Positions 17,723 through 26,786 of a stretch of DNA of 56,556 bases are shown piece by piece; within the stretch, counting starts at the first letter, position 1, and every line of letters begins with the position of its first letter. The position numbers and the translations under genes are program-made. The DNA lies in assembly GCF_005768555.2 (NCBI RefSeq), contig NZ_VCHX02000118.1, forward strand, positions 1-56,556, given 5' to 3'. The DNA comes from Streptomyces sporangiiformans (GTDB lineage: Bacteria; Actinomycetota; Actinomycetes; Streptomycetales; Streptomycetaceae). The notes under the pieces were generated by a model. The model searched no databases, was not told the origin of the DNA, and saw nothing but the letters and a program-made list of their open reading frames with translations.

Positions 17723-18733
17723 TCACCTCAGCTTCGGGTCGAGGGCGTCGCGCACGGCGTCGCCGAGCATGATGAACGCGAGCACGGTGATCGCGAGCGC
17801 GCCGGCCGGCCAGAGCAGCGCGTGCGGCGCCTGCCGGATGTACTGGGAGGCCGAGGAGATGTCGATGCCCCAGCTCACCGTCGGCGGTTTCAGCCCGACA
17901 CCGAGGTAGGAGAGGGTCGCCTCCAGCGCGATGTACGTACCGAGCGCGATGGTCGCCACGACGATGACGGGCGCGATGGCGTTCGGTGCGATGTGCCGCA
18001 GCAGCAGTCGGGAGGGGGAGGCGCCGAGGGCGCGGGCCGCCTGGACGTAGTCGTTCTCCCGGGTGGTGATGACGGAGCCGCGCGCGATGCGGGAGATCTG
18101 CGGCCAGCCGAGCAGCACCATGAACCCGATCACGGGCCAGACGGTGTTGCTGGTCACCACGGACAGCAGCACCAGACCACCGAGGACGACCGGGATCGCG
18201 AAGAAGACGTCGGTGATCCGGGACAGCAGCGCGTCCCACGCCCCGCCGAAGAATCCGGCGAGCCCGCCCAGGAGGCCGCCGAGGACCGCGACCCCGAGCG
18301 TGGCGCAGACACCGACGGTGACCGACACCCGCGCCCCGTACACCGTCCGTGTGTAGACGTCGCAGCCCTGACCGTCGTACCCGAAGGGGTGTCCGGGCTG
18401 GGAGCCCTGCTGGGCCTTGGCGAGGTCGCACTTGAGCGGGTTCCCGGGGGCGATCGCCGAGGGCCACAGGGAGATGACGACCAGGAAGAGGATGATCAGG
18501 CCCGCGATGATGAAGACCGGGTTGCGGCGCAGGTCGCGCCAGGCGTCGGACCAGAGGGAACGCGGCTTCTCCTGTGGCTCCTTGTCGCCCTCCGGGCCGC
18601 CGGGCGACCGTCCGCCGGAGGCGGCCGACGGCTGCCGCTCCAAGGTCGTGGCCTCGTCGGCGGCCAGGTCCATCGCACCGCCCACGCCCGTCGCGGCGAC
18701 GGCTCCCTCGGTCTCGTACGGCTGCTCAGGCAT
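17723..18733 (-). CDS. Peptide ABC importer permease, DppC type (cassette III)
   Basis: The product is 336 aa, with a polar N-terminal extension of about 70 residues and a DUF-like OppC N-terminal helix (NPVFIIAGLIILFLVVISLWP). Five further membrane segments follow. The EAA loop that contacts the ATPase is visible as ARALGASPSRLLLRHIAPN. It overlaps the preceding permease gene by 8 bp. The permease pair defines the channel for the peptide delivered by the upstream lipoprotein. Confidence 0.92.
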   Translation of the reverse strand: MPEQPYETEGAVAATGVGGAMDLAADEATTLERQPSAASGGRSPGGPEGDKEPQEKPRSLWSDAWRDLRRNPVFIIAGLIILFLVVISLWPSAIAPGNPLKCDLAKAQQGSQPGHPFGYDGQGCDVYTRTVYGARVSVTVGVCATLGVAVLGGLLGGLAGFFGGAWDALLSRITDVFFAIPVVLGGLVLLSVVTSNTVWPVIGFMVLLGWPQISRIARGSVITTRENDYVQAARALGASPSRLLLRHIAPNAIAPVIVVATIALGTYIALEATLSYLGVGLKPPTVSWGIDISSASQYIRQAPHALLWPAGALAITVLAFIMLGDAVRDALDPKLR

Positions 18734-19649
18734 AGCGGATCCTCGGGTCGAGTACGGCGTACAGGAGGTCGACCAGCAGGTTGGCCACCAGGAAGACGAG
18801 CACGAGGACGGTCACGAACCCGACGACGGTCTGGGTGTTCTGCCGGAGAATCCCCTGGTAGAGCTGGAAGCCGACGCCGTGGATGTTGAAGATGCGCTCG
18901 GTGACGATCGCGCCGCCCATCAACGCGCCGATGTCGGTGCCGATGAAGGTGACCACGGGGATCAGCGAGTTGCGGAGCAGATGCCGGGTGATCACCCGGT
19001 GCCGGGGCAGGCCTTTGGCGATGGCGGTACGGACGTAGTCGGCGCGGCGGTTCTCCGCGAGGGACGTACGGGTCAGCCGGGTGACATAGGCGAGGGAGAC
19101 CGAGGCCAGTACCAGGCCGGGCACGATCAGCTCGCCGAAGCCGGCCTCCGTGGAGACCGACGGTCTGATCCAGCCCCACTCGACGCCGAGCAGCAGCTGG
19201 AGCAGCAGACCGGTGACGAACACCGGCACCGAGATGACGACGAGGGTCACCAGCAGGACGCCGGTGTCGACGGGCCGCCCGCGGCGCAGACCCGTGGCGA
19301 CCCCGAGCGTGATCCCGATGACGATCTCGAAGAGGATCGCGACGATCGTCAGCCGGATGGTGACCGGGAAGGCGGTCGTCATCAGCTCGGTGACCTTCTG
19401 CCCGTTGAAGGCGGTGCCGAAGTCCCCGGTGAAGACGTTGCCCATGTACGTCAGGTATTGCTGCACCAGCGGCTTGTCGAGGCCGAACTCCCCTCGCAGC
19501 CGGGCCGACGTGGCGGGGTCGCACTGCCGGTCGCCGCACAGGCCCGCGACGGGGTCGCCCATCACGTTCACCATCAGGAAGATCAGCAGCGTGGCCCCGA
19601 AGAAGACCGGGATCATCTGGAGCAGACGCCGGATCACATACCGTCCCAT
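18726..19649 (-). CDS. Peptide ABC importer permease, DppB type (cassette III)
   Basis: The product is 307 aa, with the DppB-type start MGRYVIRRLLQMIPVFFGAT and six membrane segments. The EAA loop appears as TAIAKGLPRHRVITRHLLRN. The periplasm-side loop contains CGDRQCDP, a cysteine pair also seen in the DppB-type permeases of the two neighbouring cassettes as CGKNC and CGKDC. GGAG lies just upstream of the ATG. It starts 51 bases after the SBP gene. Confidence 0.92.
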   Translation of the reverse strand: MGRYVIRRLLQMIPVFFGATLLIFLMVNVMGDPVAGLCGDRQCDPATSARLRGEFGLDKPLVQQYLTYMGNVFTGDFGTAFNGQKVTELMTTAFPVTIRLTIVAILFEIVIGITLGVATGLRRGRPVDTGVLLVTLVVISVPVFVTGLLLQLLLGVEWGWIRPSVSTEAGFGELIVPGLVLASVSLAYVTRLTRTSLAENRRADYVRTAIAKGLPRHRVITRHLLRNSLIPVVTFIGTDIGALMGGAIVTERIFNIHGVGFQLYQGILRQNTQTVVGFVTVLVLVFLVANLLVDLLYAVLDPRIRYA

Positions 19650-19700
19650 GGGGGCTCCGGAGGTAGGGGGCAGCCCTTTCGAGGAGCCGCCCGCCGCGGC

Positions 19701-21335
19701 TCAGTTGACCTTGATCTCGTTGTAGACGGGGACGCTGAAGGAGTTGAGCGCCACGTCCGAGAGCCGTTCCGAGTAGCCGGCGCTGCCGTTCTGGTACCAG
19801 AGCGGGATGGCCGCCATGTTGTCGCGGACGATCTTCTCGGCCTGCTGGAACCGCTGGACGGACTTGCCGGCGTGGGGCTCGGCGTTGGCCTGGTCGACGA
19901 GCTGGTCGTAGTCCTTGTTGGACCACTTGCCGTCGTTGGACGAGGCGTTGGTGTAGTACAGCGGCTGCTGGAAGTTCTGGATCAGCGGGTAGTCCATCTG
20001 CCAGCCGGCGCGGAAGGGCCCGGACATCTTCTTGTCGGTGATCTGGTTGCGGAAGTCGGCGAAGGTGCCGACGGGGTTGCCGACACAGGCCTTGTCGTTG
20101 TCGAGTGCGTTGTTGATGGAGTTGCAGACGGCGTCGACCCACTCGCGGTGGGAGCCGGTGTCGGAGTTGTAGGTGATCTTGATCTGCCCGCCGGGCAGCC
20201 CGCCGCCCTCCTTGATGAGCTTCTTCGCCTCGCCGGCGTCGTACTGGCAGGCGGCGCCGCACAGGCCGGCCCGGTAGCCGCCGTCCTCGCCGAGGACGGG
20301 TGACGTCCAGTCGGTGGCGGGGGTGCGCGTCTTCTGGAAGATGGTCTCGGTGATCTGCTCGCGGTTGATCGCCATGGACAGCCCCGTGCGGACCTTCTCC
20401 ATGCCGTCCTTGCCCCAGACCTTGTCGTAGAAGGGGAAGGACAGGGTCTGGATGATGCCGGCGGGCCGGTTGATGTACCGGTCGCCGAGGTCGGTTCGGA
20501 CGTTCTTGAGCTGGGAGGCCGGGACGTCGTCGACCAGATCCAGATTGCCCGCCAGGAGGTCGGTGTAGGCGGTGTTGTTGTCCGTGTAGACCTTGAGGTC
20601 CACGCCGCCGTTCTGGGCCTTGTCGTCCCCGGGATAGCCGTCCCACTTGCGCAGGGACATCTGCGAGCCCTTGGCGTACGACTCGACGGCGTACGGGCCG
20701 TTGCCGACGGGCTTCTTCACCCAGGCCGCGTGGTCGTCGAAGAACGCCCGGGGCAGCGGCGAGAAGGCCGTGTAGCCAAGGGTGTCGGGGAAGGACGAGA
20801 ACTTCTGCGTGAGCCTGACGGTGAAGGTGCGGTCGCCGGTGACCTTCAGACCGGAGAGCGTGTCCGCGCTCTGCTTGCCGCCGTCCTCCGGGTGCACCTC
20901 GTCGTATCCCTCGATGTAGCCGAAGAAGTACGCGTTCTTCTGGTTGTTCCTGAGACTGGCGCCGTAGTTCCAGGCGTCGACGAACGACTTGGCGGTGACG
21001 GCTTCTCCGTTGCTGAACGTCCAGCCCCTCTTCACGGTGACGGTGAAGTTCTGCGAGTCCGAGGTCTCGATCTTCTCGGCGAGCATGTTCTCGGCCGCGC
21101 CGGTCTCGGCGTCGTACCGTTTCAGCCCGCGGAAGACCATGTCGAGGACCTTGCCGCCCTGCACCTCGTTCGTGTTGGCCGGCTCCAGCGGGTTCTGCGG
21201 GTCGCCCCATGAGGCGCTCACGATCCCGGAAGCACCCCCACTGTCGCCGCCACCACCACTGCCCCCGCATCCGGTCGCCGCGAGGGCTACCGCCGCCGCA
21301 CCCGCGGCCCATCTGGCGTGTGTGGCTCCACGCAT
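19701..21335 (-). CDS. Peptide-binding lipoprotein, SBP family 5 (cassette III)
   Basis: A 544-aa extracytoplasmic solute-binding protein. The Sec lipoprotein signal ends in the lipobox LAATGC at about residue 22-23, followed by a Gly/Ser-rich linker. The SBP_bac_5 body includes MVFRGLKRYDAETG, the peptide-binding strand region, and KKSGWYQNG-like C-terminal features (ALPLWYQNGSAGYS-type, read here as AIPLWYQNG). Start ATG 21335 has GAGGAGGC upstream. It is the first gene of cassette III and is transcribed divergently from cassette II across a 328-bp regulatory region. Its ligand is probably an oligopeptide, with specificity unknown. Confidence 0.92.
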   Translation of the reverse strand: MRGATHARWAAGAAAVALAATGCGGSGGGGDSGGASGIVSASWGDPQNPLEPANTNEVQGGKVLDMVFRGLKRYDAETGAAENMLAEKIETSDSQNFTVTVKRGWTFSNGEAVTAKSFVDAWNYGASLRNNQKNAYFFGYIEGYDEVHPEDGGKQSADTLSGLKVTGDRTFTVRLTQKFSSFPDTLGYTAFSPLPRAFFDDHAAWVKKPVGNGPYAVESYAKGSQMSLRKWDGYPGDDKAQNGGVDLKVYTDNNTAYTDLLAGNLDLVDDVPASQLKNVRTDLGDRYINRPAGIIQTLSFPFYDKVWGKDGMEKVRTGLSMAINREQITETIFQKTRTPATDWTSPVLGEDGGYRAGLCGAACQYDAGEAKKLIKEGGGLPGGQIKITYNSDTGSHREWVDAVCNSINNALDNDKACVGNPVGTFADFRNQITDKKMSGPFRAGWQMDYPLIQNFQQPLYYTNASSNDGKWSNKDYDQLVDQANAEPHAGKSVQRFQQAEKIVRDNMAAIPLWYQNGSAGYSERLSDVALNSFSVPVYNEIKVN

Positions 21336-21663
21336 GGAGTGCCTCCTCAGAGTGCGCTGCGGCTCCGGCGCAGGGACGCCGTTCCTTCATACCGGCAAAT
21401 ATCAGCCCTTAAAGGATCATTCGCACTTTCACTCCACCCGTCCGGGTGCAGCGGCCGTCCCTCGCACTTTGGTCACGACAGTCCAAAGCTCAACCAACCG
21501 GCCTGCCAGCCTTGAGTCAAAGGACAAAAGACCAGATCAAAGCCATCAGAGATTCATTGACCCAGAGTCAACCGCGATGAAAAGTCGCGCCTGGGGCCGA
21601 ACAGACCCCAACCCGTGGGGTTCGCATCGTGCGACCCCGTGACCAGTTCAGGCCGGATGGACC
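21336..21663. promoter_or_regulatory. Divergent promoter region between peptide cassettes III and II
   Basis: A 328-bp non-coding region. It contains a perfect dyad TTGAC-CCAGA-GTCAA at 21557-21571, a related short palindrome TTGAGTCAA at 21512-21520, and several AT-richer patches (GGCAAATATCAGCCC, AAAGGACAAAAGACC). These are candidates for a shared operator and promoters. No -35/-10 pair is convincing enough to name a start site. Confidence 0.5.
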
Positions 21664-22692
21664 ATGACCTCGCCCATGCCCTCCACCGCCCCACTCCCGG
21701 CGGTGGCCGAAATCGGCGCCGTACCACCGGCGCCCAGCGCACCCTCCCGAAGCGGCAGCAGCCGGTCTCCCGGCCGGCTCGCCTGGCTGCGCTTCAAGCG
21801 GGACCGCACGGGCGTCATATCGGCCGGCGTCGTGATCTTCTTCTTCGTGATCGCGATCGGCGCTCCGCTGATCGCGAAGCTGTACGGCAAGAACCCGTAC
21901 ACCACCTATGCCAGCTCGCGTCCGGAGCTCCTGAACGCCTTCTCGTATCCGGCGGGACCCAAAGGCGGCATGAGCTCGGAGTTCTGGTTCGGCATCGAGC
22001 CGCAGCTCGGGCGCGACGTCTTCACCTTCCTGCTCTACGGCATCCGCACCTCGCTGGGGATCGCCACGGCCGCGACCCTGCTCACCACCGTCCTAGGTGT
22101 GGTGATCGGAGTCGTCGCGGGCTACCTGGGCGGCAGGACCGACTACTTCGTCGGCCGGGTGATCGACATCCTTCTGTCGTTCCCCTCCACGCTGTTCTTC
22201 ATCGCCTTCATGCCAGTGGTGTACGGAGTGTTCGTCGCCCCGAACGACAACATCCCGACCGGGCTGCGGGCCACGGCCCTGATCCTCGTGCTGTCCGCCT
22301 TCGGCTGGGCGGCCATGGCCCGCCTGCTGCGCGGCCAGGTACTCGGCCTGCGTGAGCGGGAGTTCGTGGACGCCGCCAAGGTGACAGGCGCGTCACCGCG
22401 GCGCATCGTCTTCAAGGAGCTGCTGCCCAACCTGTGGACCCCGATCATCATCCAGTCCACGCTGCTGCTCCCGACGTTCGTGACCACCGAGGCGGGTCTC
22501 GCCTTCCTCGGGGTCGGCATCATCGACCCCACCCCGGACTGGGGCGTCATGATCCAGCGCGGTGCCCAGTTCTACACCCAGGACATCACCTTCATGCTCT
22601 TCCCCGGCCTGTCCATGGTGATCTTCGTCCTCGCCTTCAACCTGCTCGGCGACTCGGTGCGCGACGCACTCGACCCGAAGTCCAAGCGCTGA
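21664..22692 (+). CDS. Peptide ABC importer permease, DppC type (cassette II, BldKA-like)
   Basis: A 342-aa membrane protein. The first 45 residues are Pro/Ser/Ala-rich and cytoplasmic, followed by LAWLRFKRDRTGVISAGVVIFFFVIAIG-type entry into the first helix. The EAA loop is DAAKVTGASPRRIVFKELLPN. The sequence parallels the first bldK permease at 34097-35140 (RRDRTG, GRDVFTFLLYGIRTSL, GGRTDYFVGR). Like bldK, this cassette starts with the C-type permease instead of the SBP. The ribosome-binding site is weak. The SBP gene follows after 92 bases. Confidence 0.93.
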   Translation: MTSPMPSTAPLPAVAEIGAVPPAPSAPSRSGSSRSPGRLAWLRFKRDRTGVISAGVVIFFFVIAIGAPLIAKLYGKNPYTTYASSRPELLNAFSYPAGPKGGMSSEFWFGIEPQLGRDVFTFLLYGIRTSLGIATAATLLTTVLGVVIGVVAGYLGGRTDYFVGRVIDILLSFPSTLFFIAFMPVVYGVFVAPNDNIPTGLRATALILVLSAFGWAAMARLLRGQVLGLREREFVDAAKVTGASPRRIVFKELLPNLWTPIIIQSTLLLPTFVTTEAGLAFLGVGIIDPTPDWGVMIQRGAQFYTQDITFMLFPGLSMVIFVLAFNLLGDSVRDALDPKSKR

Positions 22693-22784
22693 CTCACCCG
22701 TTTCCAGCTTTCCGGCTTTCCGGCCCGGTTCAACGTCGTCCGGCTGGTGCAGTCCGGCCCGCTCCATCCCTAGGTAGGCTCACT

Positions 22785-24551
22785 GTGTCCTTTTCACGTA
22801 GAAACTTCCTGATCGCCACCGGTATGGTCGCAGCCGCGGCTCCGGTCCTGAGCGCGTGCGGCAGCAGCGACAGCGGCAGCGGCAGCTCCTCGCAGGACAA
22901 GGTCCCCACGGTCAGCGGCTCCAAGACCCAGACGATCCCCGTCGGCACGAAGGCCGACTCCACCGGCCCGGCCCCCGAGGTCAAGGGCGCGGTCAAGGGC
23001 GGGACGGTCTACTCGCTGGACCAGTTCGACATGGACCACATGGATCCTGCCCAGATCTACGTCGCCACCGAGGGTGCCATCACGGTGCCGATCCTGCGCG
23101 GTCTCACCGGCTACAAGATCGACGAGAAGGGCGGCTGCACCCTCGTCGGCGACGCCGCCACCGACGCCGGCACCATGAAGGACGGCGGCAAGACCTGGTC
23201 CTTCACCATGAAGGACGGCCTGAAGTGGGAGGACGGCTCGGACATCACCATGGACGATGTCCGCCACTCCTTCGAGCGGCTCTTCGCCTCCTTCGTCACC
23301 GAGGGCCCCCGCTACGTCCAGCAGTGGCTCGTGGGCGGCGGCAAGTACAAGGGCCCGTACGACGGCAAGCACCTCGCTTCCATCGAGATCGACGGCAACA
23401 CGGTCATCTTCCGGCTCAGCGAGGCGCGCGCCGACTTCAACTTCACGCTGGCGATGCGCGGTTACTCGCTGGTGCCGAAGAAGCACGACACCAAGGAGAA
23501 GTACGACAAGCGCCCGTACTCCTGCGGCCCGTACAAGATCGCGAGCCGTCAGGTCGGCAAGGCGATGACGTACGTGCGCAATGAGCACTGGGACCCGAAG
23601 ACGGACTCGATCCGCAACGCCTACCCGGACAAGTACGTCTTCCAGTTCGGCTTCCAGGCGCTGGCCTCGACCGACCGGTACATCGCCGACAAGGGCAACG
23701 ACCGGTACGCGATGTCGATCTTCAACGAGGTCGCCCCCGAGCGCATCCAGCAGGTGCTGACCAACGCCAAGCTCAAGCAGCGGGTGCTCACCGAGGTCGA
23801 CACGGTCACCTACTACTGGCCGATCAACACGACCCGGATCAAGGACGTCAAGGTCCGCCAGGCCATCAACTACGCGTGGCCGCTGCAGCAGTTGCAGACC
23901 ATCCGCGGAGGCGCCGCCACCAGCGAGGTGGCCACCACCATCTTCAGCCCGGTGACCCCCGGCTACACCAGGTTCGACCTGTACGACAAGACGAAGAAGC
24001 CGGGCGGCGACCCGGTGAAGGCAAAGGCGCTCCTGAAGCAGGCAGGCAAGAGCGGCCAGAAACTGGTCATCGCCTACCAGCAGTCCGACAACTCCGTGAA
24101 ACAGGCCGTCGCCATCAAGAACGCGCTGGAGGCGGCCGGCTTCACCGTCGTCAACCAGCAGCTCGACAAGTCGACCTTCTACACCCAGATCGGCAAGATC
24201 GACAACGGATACGACCTCATGGCCGCCGGCTGGAGCCCCGACTGGCCAGGCGGCTACTCGGTCTTCTACCCCTGCTGGGACGGCCACAACATCGGCAACG
24301 GCCGCAGCAACTACGCGCAGTTGAACGACACCGGCGTCAACAAGGCCATCGAAGCGGCCTCCACGATCGCGGACACCCAGGCGGCCAACAAGGCCTGGGG
24401 TGCCGTCGACCGCCAGATCATGGAGCTCGCGGCCTGCGTCCCGGACTACCACTCCATCCGCAACTGGATGCACGGGTCCAAGGTCGGCAACGTCGTGTAC
24501 GACAGCGGCAACACCTGCATCGCGCTCTGCAAGCTCTACGCCATGTCGTAG
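22785..24551 (+). CDS. Peptide-binding lipoprotein with Tat-type signal (cassette II)
   Basis: A 588-aa SBP family 5 protein starting at GTG 22785. Residues 1-22 read VSFSRRNFLIATGMVAAAAP. SRRNFL matches the twin-arginine consensus, and LSAC at about 24-27 is a lipobox, so it is probably a Tat-exported lipoprotein. A Ser/Gly/Asp linker leads into the binding domain (GTVYSLDQFDMDHMDPAQIYV, KTWSFTMKDGLKWEDGSDIT). The body resembles the bldK binding protein at 32202-33995 in size and order of motifs. It delivers peptide to the flanking permeases. Its low-complexity downstream spacer separates it from the B-type permease gene. Confidence 0.92.
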   Translation: MSFSRRNFLIATGMVAAAAPVLSACGSSDSGSGSSSQDKVPTVSGSKTQTIPVGTKADSTGPAPEVKGAVKGGTVYSLDQFDMDHMDPAQIYVATEGAITVPILRGLTGYKIDEKGGCTLVGDAATDAGTMKDGGKTWSFTMKDGLKWEDGSDITMDDVRHSFERLFASFVTEGPRYVQQWLVGGGKYKGPYDGKHLASIEIDGNTVIFRLSEARADFNFTLAMRGYSLVPKKHDTKEKYDKRPYSCGPYKIASRQVGKAMTYVRNEHWDPKTDSIRNAYPDKYVFQFGFQALASTDRYIADKGNDRYAMSIFNEVAPERIQQVLTNAKLKQRVLTEVDTVTYYWPINTTRIKDVKVRQAINYAWPLQQLQTIRGGAATSEVATTIFSPVTPGYTRFDLYDKTKKPGGDPVKAKALLKQAGKSGQKLVIAYQQSDNSVKQAVAIKNALEAAGFTVVNQQLDKSTFYTQIGKIDNGYDLMAAGWSPDWPGGYSVFYPCWDGHNIGNGRSNYAQLNDTGVNKAIEAASTIADTQAANKAWGAVDRQIMELAACVPDYHSIRNWMHGSKVGNVVYDSGNTCIALCKLYAMS

Positions 24552-24722
24552 GGGGTGCTTCGACACCCTCCAGTCGCGTACGACCGCCCGGGGCCGCCCC
24601 TCACCCGGCCGCCCCGCCAGGGCCCTCTCCACCGGCCCTCTCCACCGGCCCTTCCCTCCGGCTCCCTCCGGCCCTTCCCTCTTGCCCCCGGCGACGGCGC
24701 CCCGTCCGGAAAGTCACGCCCC
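24552..24722. repeat. Intercistronic spacer with 13-bp pyrimidine-rich repeats
   Basis: GGCCCTCTCCACC occurs at 24621-24633 and 24634-24646, then degenerates (GGCCCTTCCCTCC at 24647-24659 and further to 24681). A short hairpin GGGTG-CTTCGA-CACCC stands right after the SBP stop (24553-24568). The 171-base spacer between SBP and permease is longer than elsewhere in the cassette and may reduce downstream expression. Confidence 0.6.
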
Positions 24723-25703
24723 ATGCTCCGCTTCCTTGTTCGCCGAGTCTCCGGCGCAGTGGTCATCCTGCTGATCATCAGCGCCGTCACCTTCTGGCTC
24801 TTCTACGCCATCCCACGCGACCCGGCGCTGATGTCCTGCGGCAAGAACTGCACCCCCGAAGCGCTCGCGCAGATCCGGCACAACCTGGGCATCGACAAGC
24901 CGATCCCCGTGCAGTACTGGGACTGGCTCGTGGGCATCTTCGCCGGGCGCGAGTACAGCGGCTACGGGTTCTGCCACGCCCCGTGCCTCGGCTACTCCTT
25001 CGCCAACCGTGAGCCCGTCTACGGCACGATCATGGACCGGCTGCCGCTGACCCTCTCGCTCGCCTTCGGCTCGGCCCTCGTGTTCCTGGTCCTCGGTATC
25101 GGGGCGGGCATGCTCGCGGCGCTCAAGCAGGGCCGGTTCCTCGACAAGCTCGCCAGCTCGCTGTCGCTGATCGGCTCCTCGCTGCAGATCTACTTCGTCG
25201 GCTACATCGCGATGTTCCTCTTGGTCGCCAAGCTGGGCGTGCTCGACCAGCCCTCGTACACCCCCCTCACCCAGAACCCGGTCTCCTGGGCGTCCGGAAT
25301 GCTGCTGCCGTGCCTGACCCTGGCGATCATCTTCACCGCCAACTACACCCGTATGACCCGCTCCCAGCTGGTCGAACAGCTCAGCGAGGACTATGTCCGC
25401 ACCGCCCGGGCCAAGGGCCTGTCCCGTGCGAACGTCTTCTTCCGCTTCGCCTGGCGCGGCGCGATGGGCCCGATCGTCACCGTCTTCGGCATCGACCTGG
25501 GCACCCTGTTCGGCGGCGCGATCATCACCGAGACCACCTTCAGCATGCAGGGCATCGGCCGGCTCGCGGTGGACTCCGTCGACAAGAGCGACCTGCCCAT
25601 GCTGCTGGGCGTCACCCTGCTCTCGGCCGGAGCGATCGTCTTCCTCAACGTCCTAGTGGACGCCGTCTACGCCCTCATCGATCCGCGGATCCGGCTGGCC
25701 TAG
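24723..25703 (+). CDS. Peptide ABC importer permease, DppB type (cassette II)
   Basis: A 326-aa six-helix membrane protein starting MLRFLVRRVSGAVVILLI. The extracytoplasmic loop near residue 40 contains CGKNC, and CHAPC follows around residue 83. The EAA loop is RTARAKGLSRANVFFRFAWRG. It aligns closely with the bldK B-type permease (CGKDC, CAAPC, ARAKGMSQKYVFFRYAWRG), supporting paralogy between the two cassettes. The ATG at 24723 is chosen over the longer upstream frame. The ATPase gene starts 15 bases downstream. Confidence 0.93.
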   Translation: MLRFLVRRVSGAVVILLIISAVTFWLFYAIPRDPALMSCGKNCTPEALAQIRHNLGIDKPIPVQYWDWLVGIFAGREYSGYGFCHAPCLGYSFANREPVYGTIMDRLPLTLSLAFGSALVFLVLGIGAGMLAALKQGRFLDKLASSLSLIGSSLQIYFVGYIAMFLLVAKLGVLDQPSYTPLTQNPVSWASGMLLPCLTLAIIFTANYTRMTRSQLVEQLSEDYVRTARAKGLSRANVFFRFAWRGAMGPIVTVFGIDLGTLFGGAIITETTFSMQGIGRLAVDSVDKSDLPMLLGVTLLSAGAIVFLNVLVDAVYALIDPRIRLA

Positions 25704-25718
25704 GGAGAGACAGACCCC

Positions 25719-26744
25719 ATGAACAACCCCTTCCTCTCCATCAGGGACCTGAAGGTCCACTTCTCCACCGAGGACGGCGTCGTCAAGGCCGTCGACGGGC
25801 TCTCGTTCGACCTGGCGAAGGGCCGGACGCTCGGCATCGTGGGCGAGTCGGGCTCGGGCAAGTCCGTCACGAACCTGGCCGTCCTCGGCCTCCACGACCG
25901 CGAACACACGGCCCTCGACGGGGAGATCCTGCTCGACGGCAAGGAGCTGCTGACCGCCACCGAACGGGAGCTGGAGCGGCTGCGCGGCAACAAGATGTCC
26001 ATGATCTTCCAGGACGCTCTGGCCTCGCTGTCGCCGTACCACACGATCGGCGCACAGATCGGCGAGACGTACCGCAAGCACACCGGCGCCTCCAGGCGGG
26101 AGGCCCGGGCGCGGGCGGTCGACATGCTGCGGCGGGTCGGTATCCCGATGCCGGACGTCCGCGTGGACGACTACCCGCACCAGTTCTCCGGCGGTATGCG
26201 CCAGCGCGCGATGATCGCCATGGCGCTGGTCTGCGACCCGGAGCTGCTGATCGCCGACGAGCCGACCACCGCGCTCGACGTGACCGTGCAGGCGCAGATC
26301 ATGGACCTGCTCAAGGAGCTCCAGCAGGAGTTCGGCACGGCGATCGTCTTCATCACGCACGACCTGGGCGTCATCGCGGACATCGCGGACGACGTACTGG
26401 TGATGTACGGGGGCCGGTGTGTGGAGCAGGGCAGCAAGAAGGAGGTGCTGCGCGATCCCCAGCACCCGTACACACTCGGGCTGCTGGGGTCGATGCCGAG
26501 CCTGCACGGACCGGTGGACGTGCCGCTCTCCCCCATCCCCGGCTCACCGCCCTCCCTCCTCAACCCGCCGTCCGGCTGCCGTTTCCATCCTCGGTGCGCC
26601 TTCATGGAGAAGGTCGACGGCGGACGGTGCACCTCGCTGCAGCCGGTGCTCGAGGTCGTGGACGGACGCGGTACGGCCTGCCACCTCGCCCCCGGGCAGC
26701 GCCGGGAGCTCTTCGCCGACTTCGCCACGGCCCGCGCCCTGTGA
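25719..26744 (+). CDS. Peptide ABC importer ATPase, DppD type (cassette II)
   Basis: A 341-aa ATPase with Walker [18 protein letters not shown]-loop [11 protein letters not shown], signature [14 protein letters not shown], Walker [14 protein letters not shown] and the C-terminal [13 protein letters not shown]. It is closely similar over most of its length to the BldKD-like protein ([26 protein letters not shown]). It starts behind GGGAGAGA, 15 bases after the permease stop. It forms the ATPase pair with the next gene. Confidence 0.94.
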   Translation: MNNPFLSIRDLKVHFSTEDGVVKAVDGLSFDLAKGRTLGIVGESGSGKSVTNLAVLGLHDREHTALDGEILLDGKELLTATERELERLRGNKMSMIFQDALASLSPYHTIGAQIGETYRKHTGASRREARARAVDMLRRVGIPMPDVRVDDYPHQFSGGMRQRAMIAMALVCDPELLIADEPTTALDVTVQAQIMDLLKELQQEFGTAIVFITHDLGVIADIADDVLVMYGGRCVEQGSKKEVLRDPQHPYTLGLLGSMPSLHGPVDVPLSPIPGSPPSLLNPPSGCRFHPRCAFMEKVDGGRCTSLQPVLEVVDGRGTACHLAPGQRRELFADFATARAL

Positions 26745-26786
26745 CGCACACGCCGACCGACGTACGAGAGACGGAACCTCACCACC

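Noticed and set aside
18496..21390. Open frame of 964 codons on the minus strand
   Set aside because: It lies across the SBP and permease genes of cassette III in another frame and has Arg/Gly/Pro-rich composition without motifs, a shadow of high third-position GC.
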